In this document: in pieces, positions 49,943 through 59,363 of the stretch | How positions within the stretch are numbered: position 1 is the first letter of the stretch | Layout of the letters: each line of letters starts with the position of its first letter | Source of the DNA: Gemmatimonadota bacterium | Lineage (GTDB): Bacteria; Gemmatimonadota; Gemmatimonadetes; Longimicrobiales; Gaopeijiaceae | Reading direction: 5' to 3' | Assembly: GCA_013002885.1 (NCBI GenBank) | Contig: JABDLS010000060.1 | Span: forward strand, 1 to 64,000 | DNA length: 64,000 bases | The notes under the pieces: model-generated | What the model was told of the DNA's origin: nothing | Databases searched by the model: none | Seen by the model: the letters and a program-made list of their open reading frames with translations, nothing else | Made by a program: the position numbers and the translations under genes

Positions 49943-52168
49943 CTAGAATGCCTTCAGATAGGTGAGCTTCACCACCCCCGTGCGGCGCGTCCACCGTGTC
50001 GTCCGCGGGTCCTCCAACGCCCCGGTGAGGTACCCCGTGTCGAAGACGACGAAGAGGTCGCTGCCGGGCGTGTGGATCCAGTCGATGCGGATGTTGGCCT
50101 GCAACGAGTTCGACTGATCGTCCCACTGTACGAGTGCATAGGCGAAGAGCTTCCGGTTCAGGGCCGCCTCGGCGCGCAGACGCGCCAGGGTGGTGGAGAA
50201 GTCACCGTCGGCAACAGGGAGGGAGACGTCGTTCCAGAAGAGGTCGGTGTCCAGGGTCAGGTGCTTGTTGGCGATCCATACGAAGCCGCCGGAGAGTTGG
50301 GTCCTCGTCCCCGACCAGAAGCCGCCCCGGGCGACGCCGGCGTTGACCCCGAAGCTCCGGGCCCGGTCGGGCGAGAATCGCAGGGAGACCGTCCGGTAGG
50401 TGTAGTCCCCGGCGGGCAACTCGCGACCGTTGATGCGGTCGGGCATCTCCAGCCGTTCGAACTGCTCGGCCACGTCGAAGGTCAGGTTATCGCCCCACTG
50501 GAAGTCGAGCCGGGAACTCAGGCGTCGGAAGTGCGACTGTTTCCCCCCGTCCATGCCGGTGATGTGGTTGGCGCCGAGTGACGTCGTGAGCTGTCTGGCC
50601 CAATCGCTGGTCTCGAAGCGTGGCCTGAAGCCGATCTGTCCCCCCCATCGCTTCTGATCGGGACGAGGCACGAAGCCCAGTGCCGGGGCGAAGTCCTCGC
50701 CGATGCGCGTACGCGTGATTTCCAGGAAGTAGCGGTCGTTCTGAAGCATCAGCTCGGCCTGACCGGCGAAGGTGCTCCGCGTGGCCGCGTCGAACCTCGA
50801 GTCCGTGACATCGGCGCCCCAGATGAAGAGCGAGCTGCTGCCCCAGAAGCGTGTGCGGAAGTCGGCTCCGAGGACACGATTGTAGTCCCCGCCTCCGTCC
50901 TTGCTGGTGACGATCCCTCCCACCGTGGTGCGCGGCCGGACGTTGCCTTGAAGCCGGGCGACGGAACTCCACTCGGTCACCTCGTCGAGGGGCGCCATGG
51001 GGTCGATGCGCTCGGTGGCGAGGCTGAGGGCACCCACGGAGAACGGTCCGACCTCCCCGGTGAGCCGCCCACCCCCTACGATGTCGGCGTCGAGCCCCAC
51101 CCGCCTGCTGAAGAAGACCTCGGTTTCCCGCTGGGCGCCGAACTGGAAGAGGGCAGCCCGCTCGAGGAAGAACTCCCGCTTCTCAGGGAAGAAGAGGTCG
51201 AACCGCGTCAGGTTGATCTGGACGTTGTCCGCCTCGACCTGGGCGAAGTCGGTGTTGTAGGTGAGGTCGAGGGCGAGATTGGACGACAGAGCGGCCTTCA
51301 CGTCGAGGCCGGCGTCCACTTCGGTATCGGTAGGTCCACCAGCCGGCCGCGTCGCCCCGGTGATGGCGAAGGGCTTCACCTCGATGTGGCGTCCCTTCCG
51401 AAGGTCCTGGAGTCCGGTGAGTCGTGCGTACTGGGACACCTGAGTGATGCCTCCACGGTACTCCTGGCCGATGTGCGGCCAGAACGCGTGCTCGTTCTTC
51501 CGTCGGATGTTCCGGTAGAGGACGATCCCCATTTCCGGGGCCGTGGGATCGTCGAAACGGATCGTGGTGAAGGGAATCTCCACCTCCAGCACCCAACCTT
51601 CGTCGGTGATGCGCGCCTCGGTGGTGTAGATGCCGTCCCAGTTCCAGTCCTGGCCCGACTCGTCGGAGATGAGAGCGTCGTCCTGGGCGCCGAGGGACCC
51701 GATCTCGAAGAGATAGGCGTTGCGCCGATCCTGATACGTGTCCAGTGCGATCATCACCCGATCGTCTTTGTCGATCCATCCACCCCGTTGGAGGATGTTC
51801 CCCAGGATGAGCTCTGGCTCGGAGTCGTACATCATCATGCCGAAATAGAGCGCTTCTTCCGTGTACGCGATGCGCACCTCCGTGCGCTCCGTCGGCGGGG
51901 CCCCGTCCACCGGGTCTCGTTGGAGGAAGTCGGTTATGGGGTCGATGGTGCTCCAGAACGCCTCGTCGAGAACGCCATCGATCACGGGGCGGGCCTCGAT
52001 GCGAACGGCGACGGCCACCGCCTCCTGGACGTCCTGAGCGGTGACGGGGGCGGCGAGGCCGGCGAGCCCGGACAGAGCGATGGTCAGGGCACCCACCCGC
52101 GAGCTGAGGCGACGGGTGCGGCGGTGGCAGCGGGGCATCGGAGGGAGGGTCGAGGGGCAGGCGGGCAT
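49943..52168 (-). CDS. Exported DUF5916 protein with CBM9-like domain
   Basis: A 741-residue protein with a signal peptide ending at VTAQ; the ATG at 52138 would give a cleaner signal. Residues about 50-240 form a family-9 carbohydrate-binding-like domain (RPVIDGVLDEAFW, YTEEALYFGMMMYDS, EGWVLEVEIPFTTIRF). The remainder is DUF5916 (FFPEKREFFLERAALFQF, FFSRRVGL, LTGEVGPFSVGALS), rich in alternating strands and ending in a barrel-like YLKAF terminus. It is probably an outer-membrane protein. DUF5916 proteins are common in Bacteroidota and Gemmatimonadota. The function is unknown. Confidence 0.85.
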   Translation of the reverse strand: MPACPSTLPPMPRCHRRTRRLSSRVGALTIALSGLAGLAAPVTAQDVQEAVAVAVRIEARPVIDGVLDEAFWSTIDPITDFLQRDPVDGAPPTERTEVRIAYTEEALYFGMMMYDSEPELILGNILQRGGWIDKDDRVMIALDTYQDRRNAYLFEIGSLGAQDDALISDESGQDWNWDGIYTTEARITDEGWVLEVEIPFTTIRFDDPTAPEMGIVLYRNIRRKNEHAFWPHIGQEYRGGITQVSQYARLTGLQDLRKGRHIEVKPFAITGATRPAGGPTDTEVDAGLDVKAALSSNLALDLTYNTDFAQVEADNVQINLTRFDLFFPEKREFFLERAALFQFGAQRETEVFFSRRVGLDADIVGGGRLTGEVGPFSVGALSLATERIDPMAPLDEVTEWSSVARLQGNVRPRTTVGGIVTSKDGGGDYNRVLGADFRTRFWGSSSLFIWGADVTDSRFDAATRSTFAGQAELMLQNDRYFLEITRTRIGEDFAPALGFVPRPDQKRWGGQIGFRPRFETSDWARQLTTSLGANHITGMDGGKQSHFRRLSSRLDFQWGDNLTFDVAEQFERLEMPDRINGRELPAGDYTYRTVSLRFSPDRARSFGVNAGVARGGFWSGTRTQLSGGFVWIANKHLTLDTDLFWNDVSLPVADGDFSTTLARLRAEAALNRKLFAYALVQWDDQSNSLQANIRIDWIHTPGSDLFVVFDTGYLTGALEDPRTTRWTRRTGVVKLTYLKAF

Positions 52169-52292
52169 TCGAGGGGCCGAAGCTATGCGCCTCCCAGGAT
52201 CGAGCCAATCTGGCTTGGCCGTTACCTAGTCGGCTTTGGTGACTCAGGAGGTCATGCGAAGGCAGCCACTAGCATGTAGGAAGGATGAGTTA

Positions 52293-52298
52293 TATAAT
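52293..52298 (+). promoter_or_regulatory. Consensus -10 box upstream of padR
   Basis: TATAAT at 52293-52298 lies 30 bases before the padR GTG. The -35 region 18 bases upstream (CTAGCA at 52269-52274) is weak, suggesting an activator or a regulated promoter. Confidence 0.5.
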
Positions 52299-52328
52299 CT
52301 GCTTAGGTTACACTGAAGGGGGACGAAC

Positions 52329-52676
52329 GTGGGTATCGATGCCAACACCTTGTACGGGACGTTGAACCTGCTGGTCCTCCGGGCTCTCCGGGAGGGCCCG
52401 CTCCACGGCCTGGCGGTCAGCCGCCTCATCGAGGCGGCGACCCGCGGAGCTCTCCGAATCGAGGAGGGCGCCCTGTATCCGGCCCTCCATCGCCTCGAGC
52501 GCGATCGATTCCTGGAAGGGGAGTGGGGCCGCACCGAGGAGAATCGTCGCGCCAAGTTCTACCGCCTGACCCGGAAGGGACGACGCCACCTCGAGCGGGA
52601 GACTGCTCGGTGGACGAGCCACGTGACCGCTGTCGCGGGTCTTCTGGATGTCGAGGCCCCCTGGTCCGAGGCCTGA
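52329..52676 (+). CDS. PadR-family transcriptional regulator
   Basis: A 115-residue winged helix of the PadR type: GTLNLLVLRALREGPLHGLAVSRLIE, LRIEEGALYPALHRLERDRFLEGEW and the wing EENRRAKFYRLTRKGRRHLE. The start is GTG at 52329 with a GGGGGA ribosome-binding site. PadR genes directly upstream of ADOP permeases are a standard Acidobacteria/Gemmatimonadota arrangement, and the regulator presumably controls the permease. Confidence 0.93.
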   Translation: MGIDANTLYGTLNLLVLRALREGPLHGLAVSRLIEAATRGALRIEEGALYPALHRLERDRFLEGEWGRTEENRRAKFYRLTRKGRRHLERETARWTSHVTAVAGLLDVEAPWSEA

Positions 52677-52683
52677 GGGCATC

Positions 52684-55341
52684 GTGGACTGGCGGGACGT
52701 GCGGCGGGCGCTATCTCCTCGGGAAGCCATCGAAGAGGACGTGGAAGAGGAGCTTCGATTCCACATCGAGGAGAGGGTCCGGGAGTTGGTGGCCAGCGGG
52801 ACCGACGAGGCGGAAGCACGCGAAGAGGTGCTCGAGAAGTTCGGTGACGTCCGGACGCTGGAAGAGATGTGCCGCCGGCTGAATTCGCAGAGGGTTGATG
52901 ATGAAGAGAGGAGGGGAACGATGGAGGCATTGGTGAGGGACTTCCGGCTCGCACTCCGGACGATGGCGAGGAGCAGTGGCTTCACCGCGACGGTGGTCGT
53001 GACCCTCGCCCTGGCCATCGGGGCGACGACGGCGATCTTCGGCGTCCTGGAGGCGGTGGCGCTGAGGGCTCTGCCATTCGCCGGCGCGGACCGGTTGGCC
53101 ATCGTGTGGCAGAACGATCGCGCGACGGGCACGGTGCGCGAGGCTGCGTCCACATCCGACTACTACGACTACCTCGAGCGCAGCCGGACCTTCGACGACC
53201 TGGCGATCTTCTCCACAAGCACCGCCGTACTGTCGCGAGACGATGCTCCCGCCCTCCAGCTCAACTCGGTCAGGGCCAGCCAGAACGTCTTTTCGGTGCT
53301 CGGAGTCGAGCCCCGCCTCGGCCGTGGGTTCACGCAGGAGGAGGACCTCCCGGACGGCCCCCTGGCCGTGTTGCTCGCCGAGGCCGCCTGGATCGACCTT
53401 TACGGCGGTGACCCGGCCGTGGTCGGGAGAACCATCACCGTGGACGACGAGGCCCACGAAGTCGTGGGCGTGCTGCCCGAGGAGGTCGAGGCGCTCACGG
53501 GCGAAGCCGACATCTGGCTGCCCATCCGCCAGTCTCCGGCCATAGCCACCCGCCCGCAGCACTGGGTTCGCGTGGTCGGGCGCCTCGGCCCGGACGTCGC
53601 CATGGAGGCGGCCCAGGCAGAGATGGCCGGGATCATGGCCGATCTGGAAGTGGAGTTCGCCGACGACAACGCCAATCGGGGAGCGTTCGTCGAACCCCTC
53701 GCCGATGTGGGGCGGAGCGAGGCACGGACGACGCTATGGGTTCTGTTCGCGGCGGTGCTGGCGGTTCTGGCCATCGCCTGTGTCAACGTGGCCAACCTCC
53801 TTCTGGCCCGTGGCGCCGGTCGGATGAAGGAGTTGGCTGTCCTGACGGCCGTGGGCGCCGGTGCAGCCGACGTACGACGTCGCTTCTTCATGGAAGCCCT
53901 CCTGACCACGTCGCTGGCTTCTGTCCTCGGGGTGGGCCTGGCCGCAGTGGGTAACCGGCTTCTCTTCGAGCTCGCCCCGGCCGAACTACAGGCGCTGGGG
54001 CAGCCCGAACTCAACCTCCCGGTGCTGGCCTTCGTCTTGGCTGTGACGGCCCTCATCTGCGTCGGCTTCGGCCTGTTGCCGTCTCTTCAGGCCCGCAAGC
54101 TCGATCTCCAGGCCGAGCTCAAGGACGGCCGGACGACGGGAGGTAGGGCTGCCGCCCTGGGGCTGCGACGGGTGCTGGTGGCCGCGCAGCTCGCGCTGGC
54201 GGTGTCACTACTTCTCGGGGCGACGCTTCTCATCGGGACGGTGCGAAACCTCCAGGGCGTCGATCCTGGCTTCCAGGCGGAACAGATGGTTAGGGCCGAT
54301 TTCGCTCTCCCCGCGGGACGGTACCCCGAGGACATGTCCCGCTACCCCGATTGGCCCGAGATCAACGGCCTCATCGTGGGCGTCGAGGAGGCCGTTGAGG
54401 CGGTGCCCGGGGTGCGCTCGGTGTCCGTGGTCCTGAACCACCCCCTGGACCGGGGCTTCACCAACTCCTTCCAGGTGGAGGGCCGGGCGTACGACCCCAC
54501 ACAGGGAGAGATGACGACTCGTATGGTGACGCCCAGCTACTTCTCCACCGTCGGTCTTGCCCTGTTGGAGGGGCGCACTCTGTCCGACACCGATCGGGTA
54601 GGCGAGCCGGGGGTCATCGTCCTGAATCGCGAAGCCGCGACGAGGTACTTCCCCGAAGGCGACGCCGTCGGTAGCCGGATCGGGTTCTGGGGCCAGTTCC
54701 GCGAAGTGGTGGGCGTCGTGGCCAACGAACGCGTCCACGGACTCACCGCCGACCCACCCCCCGCCATGTACATCTCCATGTATCAGGCTCCGCCGCGGGG
54801 CGGACGAATCACCCTCATGGCTCGGACCGAGGTGCCGCCCCTCTCCGTGGCGGACGGCCTGCGAGCCGCGGTCCACACCGTGGATTCGGAGGTGCCCGTC
54901 TTCAACATCACGACCATGGAGGAGACGTTGGCGGAGGCGATGGGACGCGAACGCTTCGCGACGACCGTGCTGGTCGTGTTCGCGGGCGTCGCCGTCTTCC
55001 TCGCCATTCTCGGGGTGCACGGTGTGCTGGCCTATCTGGTTGCCCAGCGGGGACACGAGGTGGGCGTGCGAATGGCGTTGGGGGCGACGCGGAGCGACGT
55101 GGTGCGTCTGGTCCTCCGGCAGGGCGCGACGATGACGGTGGTCGGGATCGTTGCCGGCTGCCTCGTCTTCATGGCGGCGGCAGGACTACTCCAGACCTTG
55201 CTGTACGGTGTCAGCGTCACGTCGCCGGTGATGTACTTAGGTGTTGCGCTTACGCTGGGCGTGGCGGCCATGGCGGGATCGGCGCTGCCTGCGATGCGGG
55301 CGGCATCCATCGATCCGGTGAAGTCGCTACGGTCCGAGTAG
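52684..55341 (+). CDS. ADOP-type ABC transporter permease (MacB-like)
   Basis: An 885-residue orphan permease of the duplicated acidobacterial type. The N-terminal amphipathic module (EEDVEEELRFHIEERVRELV, EEVLEKFGD) is followed by a helix, a MacB-like periplasmic domain, and an FtsX block (ACVNVANLLLARGAGRMKELAVLTAVGAG). A second periplasmic domain and a second FtsX block (GVHGVLAYLVAQRGHEVGVRMALGAT) follow. Two permease halves lie on one chain without an ATPase gene nearby. GTG 52684 with GAGGG upstream is preferred to ATG 52648, which lies inside padR. It probably exports small molecules or lipoproteins. Confidence 0.93.
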   Translation: MDWRDVRRALSPREAIEEDVEEELRFHIEERVRELVASGTDEAEAREEVLEKFGDVRTLEEMCRRLNSQRVDDEERRGTMEALVRDFRLALRTMARSSGFTATVVVTLALAIGATTAIFGVLEAVALRALPFAGADRLAIVWQNDRATGTVREAASTSDYYDYLERSRTFDDLAIFSTSTAVLSRDDAPALQLNSVRASQNVFSVLGVEPRLGRGFTQEEDLPDGPLAVLLAEAAWIDLYGGDPAVVGRTITVDDEAHEVVGVLPEEVEALTGEADIWLPIRQSPAIATRPQHWVRVVGRLGPDVAMEAAQAEMAGIMADLEVEFADDNANRGAFVEPLADVGRSEARTTLWVLFAAVLAVLAIACVNVANLLLARGAGRMKELAVLTAVGAGAADVRRRFFMEALLTTSLASVLGVGLAAVGNRLLFELAPAELQALGQPELNLPVLAFVLAVTALICVGFGLLPSLQARKLDLQAELKDGRTTGGRAAALGLRRVLVAAQLALAVSLLLGATLLIGTVRNLQGVDPGFQAEQMVRADFALPAGRYPEDMSRYPDWPEINGLIVGVEEAVEAVPGVRSVSVVLNHPLDRGFTNSFQVEGRAYDPTQGEMTTRMVTPSYFSTVGLALLEGRTLSDTDRVGEPGVIVLNREAATRYFPEGDAVGSRIGFWGQFREVVGVVANERVHGLTADPPPAMYISMYQAPPRGGRITLMARTEVPPLSVADGLRAAVHTVDSEVPVFNITTMEETLAEAMGRERFATTVLVVFAGVAVFLAILGVHGVLAYLVAQRGHEVGVRMALGATRSDVVRLVLRQGATMTVVGIVAGCLVFMAAAGLLQTLLYGVSVTSPVMYLGVALTLGVAAMAGSALPAMRAASIDPVKSLRSE

Positions 55342-55404
55342 CTCCAGGGTCAAACGCAGGACGGGCGGAGGGGACCGCACGTCGGTGGCGCCTTGGGCGG
55401 TGGG

Positions 55405-56265
55405 TCAGGGGAAGGCGCGACGGCGCAGTACGGCGCGGATCCGCAGGAGGAACAAGGGGGGGTCGATGGGCTTCGAGATGAAGTCGTCGGCCCCCGCTTC
55501 GAAGAGGCTCATCTCGATGCGCCGGTCCCCCGCTCCTGTGACCATGATCACGGGGGTGTCCTGGATCTCCTCGCCGGAGCGGATGCTCTGCAGGACCCGG
55601 AGGCCGTTCATCTTGTCCATCCAGTAATCCAGCGTCACCAGGTCGACGGAGTCGCCGCCCCGCAGCGTCGCCAGAGCTTCGGCACCGTCCTTGGCCACGG
55701 AGACACGGAAGCCGCCTCCCTCCAGGACCGATCGGAACCACTCCCGTTGACCGGCTTCGTCGTCGACGATGAGGACGTGTGGACCATCGGGCTCGGCCGG
55801 GCCCTCGCTTCCGTGAACGACACGCTCCATGCCCTCACTGGAGCCGTACGCCGCGACGATCTCATCCTGGAGGTCGTCGGGGGGGGCCACCTGGAACCCT
55901 ACCTTGCGGCCGCTGAGCCACTCGATCTCACGCTTCGCCTCCTGACTCAACGGGTTCGCTGTGGCCACCGTCACGTCGCGGTCGGTGCATCCAAGAGGCA
56001 ACACGGTACGGCGGTGGGCGACCTCGGCGGGAACGAGGATCTCCGCTCGAGGGTCACGGTCCTGGATCTTCGCCACGGCTAGACCAGCCTCAACGGCGAT
56101 GTTCGCTGCGAGTTCCTCCTGACTGATTTCGGCGGCCCGGCGAACGAGAGTCCACGCCTTCGTCATCTGCTCGACGGAGGCCCCGTCCAGATTGGGTGCG
56201 CCGGCGACTTCGGCGGCCTCCGCAACAGCCACCATCCAGTTTCCGAAACTCGGCTTGGAAGACAC
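55405..56265 (-). CDS. Response regulator with N-terminal T2SSE_N/MshEN-like domain
   Basis: A 286-residue protein. Residues about 35-140 resemble the N-terminal domain of GspE/MshE-type ATPases (ISQEELAANIAVEAGLAVAKI, VLPLGCTDRDVTVATANPL), a fold that in MshE binds cyclic di-GMP. Residues about 162-282 are a receiver domain with D168, D169, phosphoacceptor D213, T243 and K265. There is no output DNA-binding or enzymatic domain. The GTG at 56265 with an upstream GGAG is preferred to the TTG at 56313. It may link phosphorelay and second-messenger signals through protein contacts. The cyclic di-GMP idea is inference. Confidence 0.78.
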   Translation of the reverse strand: MSSKPSFGNWMVAVAEAAEVAGAPNLDGASVEQMTKAWTLVRRAAEISQEELAANIAVEAGLAVAKIQDRDPRAEILVPAEVAHRRTVLPLGCTDRDVTVATANPLSQEAKREIEWLSGRKVGFQVAPPDDLQDEIVAAYGSSEGMERVVHGSEGPAEPDGPHVLIVDDEAGQREWFRSVLEGGGFRVSVAKDGAEALATLRGGDSVDLVTLDYWMDKMNGLRVLQSIRSGEEIQDTPVIMVTGAGDRRIEMSLFEAGADDFISKPIDPPLFLLRIRAVLRRRAFP

Positions 56266-56436
56266 GTGTCTCCGAGGCAGGGGTGAGGTGTCAGGGCGAA
56301 GCCGGAGTGACAACAGGTTGAGCTAAGATATGTGGCCGTCGGCCCAGGAACACCCTGTTTCAGGTGCCTTCCTGTCGGCTCAACGGTAGATTTCGCTTTC
56401 GTGTCGTGCCCTTCCACAGGAGCAGCGTCCCGGATC

Positions 56437-58269
56437 ATGCAAATCGCGTACCTGGACGGCCCTCGTCTTCGACGGTCTCTCATCGCTGCCTGCGCCTACG
56501 CGCAGGGGCAGCGTGCCGAGTTGAACCGGATCAATGTGTTTCCGGTCCCCGACGGAGATACCGGGACGAATCTGGCGTTGACGGTGCAGTCCATCGCCGA
56601 CCACCTACGCGACAACGAAGACCGGGCCGTCTCGGCGGTGGCCCATGGCGCTGCACAGGGGGCCGTTCTCGGCGCCCGGGGCAACTGCGGCATGATGCTC
56701 TCCCATTTTCTCCTCGGATTCGCCGAGGGGATCGGGGATCGCGAGCGGATCAGCACCGAAGAGTTCTCCGAGGCCCTGGTCGTCGGCGTCGACCGTTTGT
56801 ACGACTCCCTCGAGGACCCGGTGGAGGGGACGATACTCAGCGTCATGCGCGATGCGGCCGGAGCCGCGCGGTCGTCCGCGGCCGACGACTTCGTCCAGCT
56901 CGTGAACGAGGTGGTGGACGAGGCGCGGGATTCTCTCGCCCGAACGCCTGATCAGCTTGCCGTACTTAAGAAGGCCGGCGTCGTGGACGCAGGCGCCAAG
57001 GGTTTCGTAAGCATGCTCGAGGGCGTCTCTCTGCTGGTCGAAGGTGTGGCGATCGCCACCGAGCTAGAGGCCGACCGGCGGGGTTCGAACGGCCGCGGTG
57101 GAGACGCGGCCGCCGCCGCCATGGCGGACTACCCCACCAGTGAAGAGCAGTATCGATTCTGCACCGAGGCGCTGGTGCGCGGCGACGAGTTGCCCGAGCA
57201 GCGGGCGGTCCGGGACATCCTCAAGGAGATGGGCGATTCGCTCATCGTGATCCGCTCGGGCGACGTGCTCAAGATCCATGTCCACACCGACGATCCAGAG
57301 GAGGTCTTCGACTACCTCCGAGGGGTGGGCACCCTGGTGACCCACAAGGCGGAGGACATGAAGGTCCAGCACGAGACCCTGGCGGGGGCTCGGGGCCATG
57401 TTCAGCTCGCCCGACGCCCTGTGGCCGTGGTCACGGATTCTGCGTGCGATCTGTCCGAGGAGGTGATCCGGGCTCATGGGATTCACGTCGTTCCCATGGC
57501 GCTGGTGGAAGGCGATCGGACCTACCGCGACGGCATCGATATCACCGCCACCGAGTTCCACGAGAGACTCCGGTCGGCGAAGGAGCTACCCACCACGAGT
57601 CAACCCGCTCCCAAGGCTTTCCTGGATGCATACGAGAGCGCTGCGGCGGAAGGCGAGTCGGTGGTGGGCATCTTCGTCTCGTCCACCCTGTCGGGCACCG
57701 TGGGCGCCGCGGACGTGGCCGCGTCGCGCTTCGAGGGGGCGCCTATCGAGGTCGTGGACTCGCTGGGCAACTCGCTGCTAGAAGGACTCCTGGTGCTCAA
57801 GGCCGCCGAGCTCGGTGAGCTCGGTTGGACAGCCGGCGAGATCGCCACGGAGTTGAAGCGCATCCGCCGGCGTTCGGGGATCCTCTTCACCGTGAGCACG
57901 TTCGACCGGCTCATCGCGTCGGGGCGCGTGGGTAAGGGCAAGGCCTTGGTAGGCCGTTTTCTCGGGCTCAAGCCGATACTGGGCATGACCCCCGAGGGGC
58001 GGGTCGAAGCGTTCGGGAAGGCCTTCGGCGACGACCGTGCCCGGCCTGAGCTCCTGAGGATCCTTCGCGAGCAGGTCCCCGATGAGGTCGAGAAAGTCCG
58101 CTTCGGCATCGTCCACGTAGCGCTGCCCGAGATCGTGCAGCCCGTGTCCGAAACCCTACGCTCTATCTACGGCCCGAAGACGGAGATCCTCTCGGCGCCG
58201 GCTTCCCCGGTCATCGCCACCCACCTGGGTATCGGGGCTTGGGGCCTCGCCTTCATGGTGGAGGACTGA
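56437..58269 (+). CDS. Fatty-acid kinase fusion: FakA-like DAK2 with FakB-like DegV
   Basis: A 610-residue protein. Residues about 10-200 are a DAK2 domain with the ATP/Mg loop NRINVFPVPDGDTGTNLALT (D39, D41) and GARGNCGMMLSHFL. A middle FakA region follows (about 230-320, HTDDPEEVFDYL). Residues about 328-610 are a DegV lipid-binding domain (VVTDSACDLS, TTSQPAP, VSSTLSGTVGAADVAA). In Firmicutes, FakA phosphorylates a fatty acid held by a separate FakB; here both are one chain. The product acyl phosphate enters phospholipid synthesis. The ATG at 56437 has AGGAG somewhat far upstream. Confidence 0.9.
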   Translation: MQIAYLDGPRLRRSLIAACAYAQGQRAELNRINVFPVPDGDTGTNLALTVQSIADHLRDNEDRAVSAVAHGAAQGAVLGARGNCGMMLSHFLLGFAEGIGDRERISTEEFSEALVVGVDRLYDSLEDPVEGTILSVMRDAAGAARSSAADDFVQLVNEVVDEARDSLARTPDQLAVLKKAGVVDAGAKGFVSMLEGVSLLVEGVAIATELEADRRGSNGRGGDAAAAAMADYPTSEEQYRFCTEALVRGDELPEQRAVRDILKEMGDSLIVIRSGDVLKIHVHTDDPEEVFDYLRGVGTLVTHKAEDMKVQHETLAGARGHVQLARRPVAVVTDSACDLSEEVIRAHGIHVVPMALVEGDRTYRDGIDITATEFHERLRSAKELPTTSQPAPKAFLDAYESAAAEGESVVGIFVSSTLSGTVGAADVAASRFEGAPIEVVDSLGNSLLEGLLVLKAAELGELGWTAGEIATELKRIRRRSGILFTVSTFDRLIASGRVGKGKALVGRFLGLKPILGMTPEGRVEAFGKAFGDDRARPELLRILREQVPDEVEKVRFGIVHVALPEIVQPVSETLRSIYGPKTEILSAPASPVIATHLGIGAWGLAFMVED

Positions 58270-58294
58270 CCGAGCACGCCCAGGACGGCCGCGG

Positions 58295-58735
58295 TCAGCT
58301 GGCGGCCTTCTTCCTTCCGTCGACGAGTACGTCGTACGTGGCCCGCTGAGCGGCCGACAGCTTCTCCGGCAAGGCGACGACCAGCCCTCGGCCGCCGTCG
58401 GATGGCAGATGCAGGATGAGGTGCTCCACGTTGGGTCCTTCGTACGGTCGGGCGAGCCCCGTGGAATCGACCGATACCGTGCGGCCGTCGGCGACGGCCT
58501 CGGCCAGGATTCGACCGTATTCGGTCCATGCCCCGAGGGGTTCGGCGTTCCCAGAAGCGATGTCGGGGACCAAGGTCTCCCGGTAGTAGTCGACCGCCGT
58601 GGCATAGCCGTCGGCGTCGGACCCTTTCAAGGTGAGGAGACGCTCTCTGTAGAATTGCCTGGGGTCCCGCGCGCCCGTGCGCTCGAGTGCCTCTTCAAAG
58701 ATCCGATCGGCTTCCGCCGCAATTTCATCCGTCAT
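58295..58735 (-). CDS. Conserved hypothetical protein
   Basis: A 146-residue protein from ATG 58735; an ATG at 58819 with AGGGA upstream is possible and would overlap the divergent gene start. A helical N-terminal half (TDEIAAEADRIFEEALERTGARDPRQFYRERLLTLK) is followed by a beta-rich half (RTVSVDSTGLARPY, LILHLPSDGGRGLVVALPEKLSAAQRATYDVLVDG). I do not recognise the family. It is convergent with the fatty-acid kinase fusion and divergent from the phosphoribosyltransferase. Confidence 0.65.
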   Translation of the reverse strand: MTDEIAAEADRIFEEALERTGARDPRQFYRERLLTLKGSDADGYATAVDYYRETLVPDIASGNAEPLGAWTEYGRILAEAVADGRTVSVDSTGLARPYEGPNVEHLILHLPSDGGRGLVVALPEKLSAAQRATYDVLVDGRKKAAS

Positions 58736-58817
58736 GGATCGTACAGTCGGGTCCACGCCCAGGCGCGTCAACGAGCCCCCGGTGTCGTTCGGCGGGCCGC
58801 TAAGGTAGGTTGAAACC

Positions 58818-59357
58818 ATGCAAGATCCCTATTCGTTCATGACTCCATCAGAATCCGTGACCCAGGAGTACATCGAGGTCGATTGGGCGATGTTCGGCGA
58901 GTTGTGCCGGGCCCTCGCTCTGAAGGTCGCCCGCGAGTACGATCCCGAGGTCATCGTGGGCATCGCTCGCGCCGGGGTGATCCCCGGAGCGGTCATCGCC
59001 TCGATCCTCCGCCTGGATTTCTACTCGATGAAGATCTCCCGTCGTTCGGGAGACGACGTTCGGGAGCGGCCGGCTGTCCTTTCGGCGGCGCCCCGGGAGG
59101 CGGAGGGAAGGCGCGTTCTCATCGTGGACGAGATCACCACGTCGGGCGACACTCTGCGTCTGGCCCTCGCGGCGGTGCGGGACGTGCACCCCGCCGAAGT
59201 CCGCACGGCTACCAGCTTCGCCCGGACGACGGGCTATCAGCCCGACTTCTCGGCGCTGACCATGGACGCCAACGTCATCTTCCCGTGGGACCGGAAGATT
59301 TTCGACGGCGACGAACTCATCGTGAACCCGCGCTACGCGGAAGTCATCGACGAGTAG
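58818..59357 (+). CDS. Type I phosphoribosyltransferase-family protein
   Basis: A 179-residue PRT-fold protein. The PRPP-binding loop is RRVLIVDEITTSGDTLRLA (D104, E105, T107-T112), preceded by the VIVGIARAGVIPGAVIA pyrophosphate loop. The group is close to hypoxanthine/xanthine-type and regulatory PRTs. The base substrate is unassigned. AGGT lies upstream of the ATG. It is convergent with rho, six bases apart. Confidence 0.9.
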   Translation: MQDPYSFMTPSESVTQEYIEVDWAMFGELCRALALKVAREYDPEVIVGIARAGVIPGAVIASILRLDFYSMKISRRSGDDVRERPAVLSAAPREAEGRRVLIVDEITTSGDTLRLALAAVRDVHPAEVRTATSFARTTGYQPDFSALTMDANVIFPWDRKIFDGDELIVNPRYAEVIDE

Positions 59358-59363
59358 CGCGAG

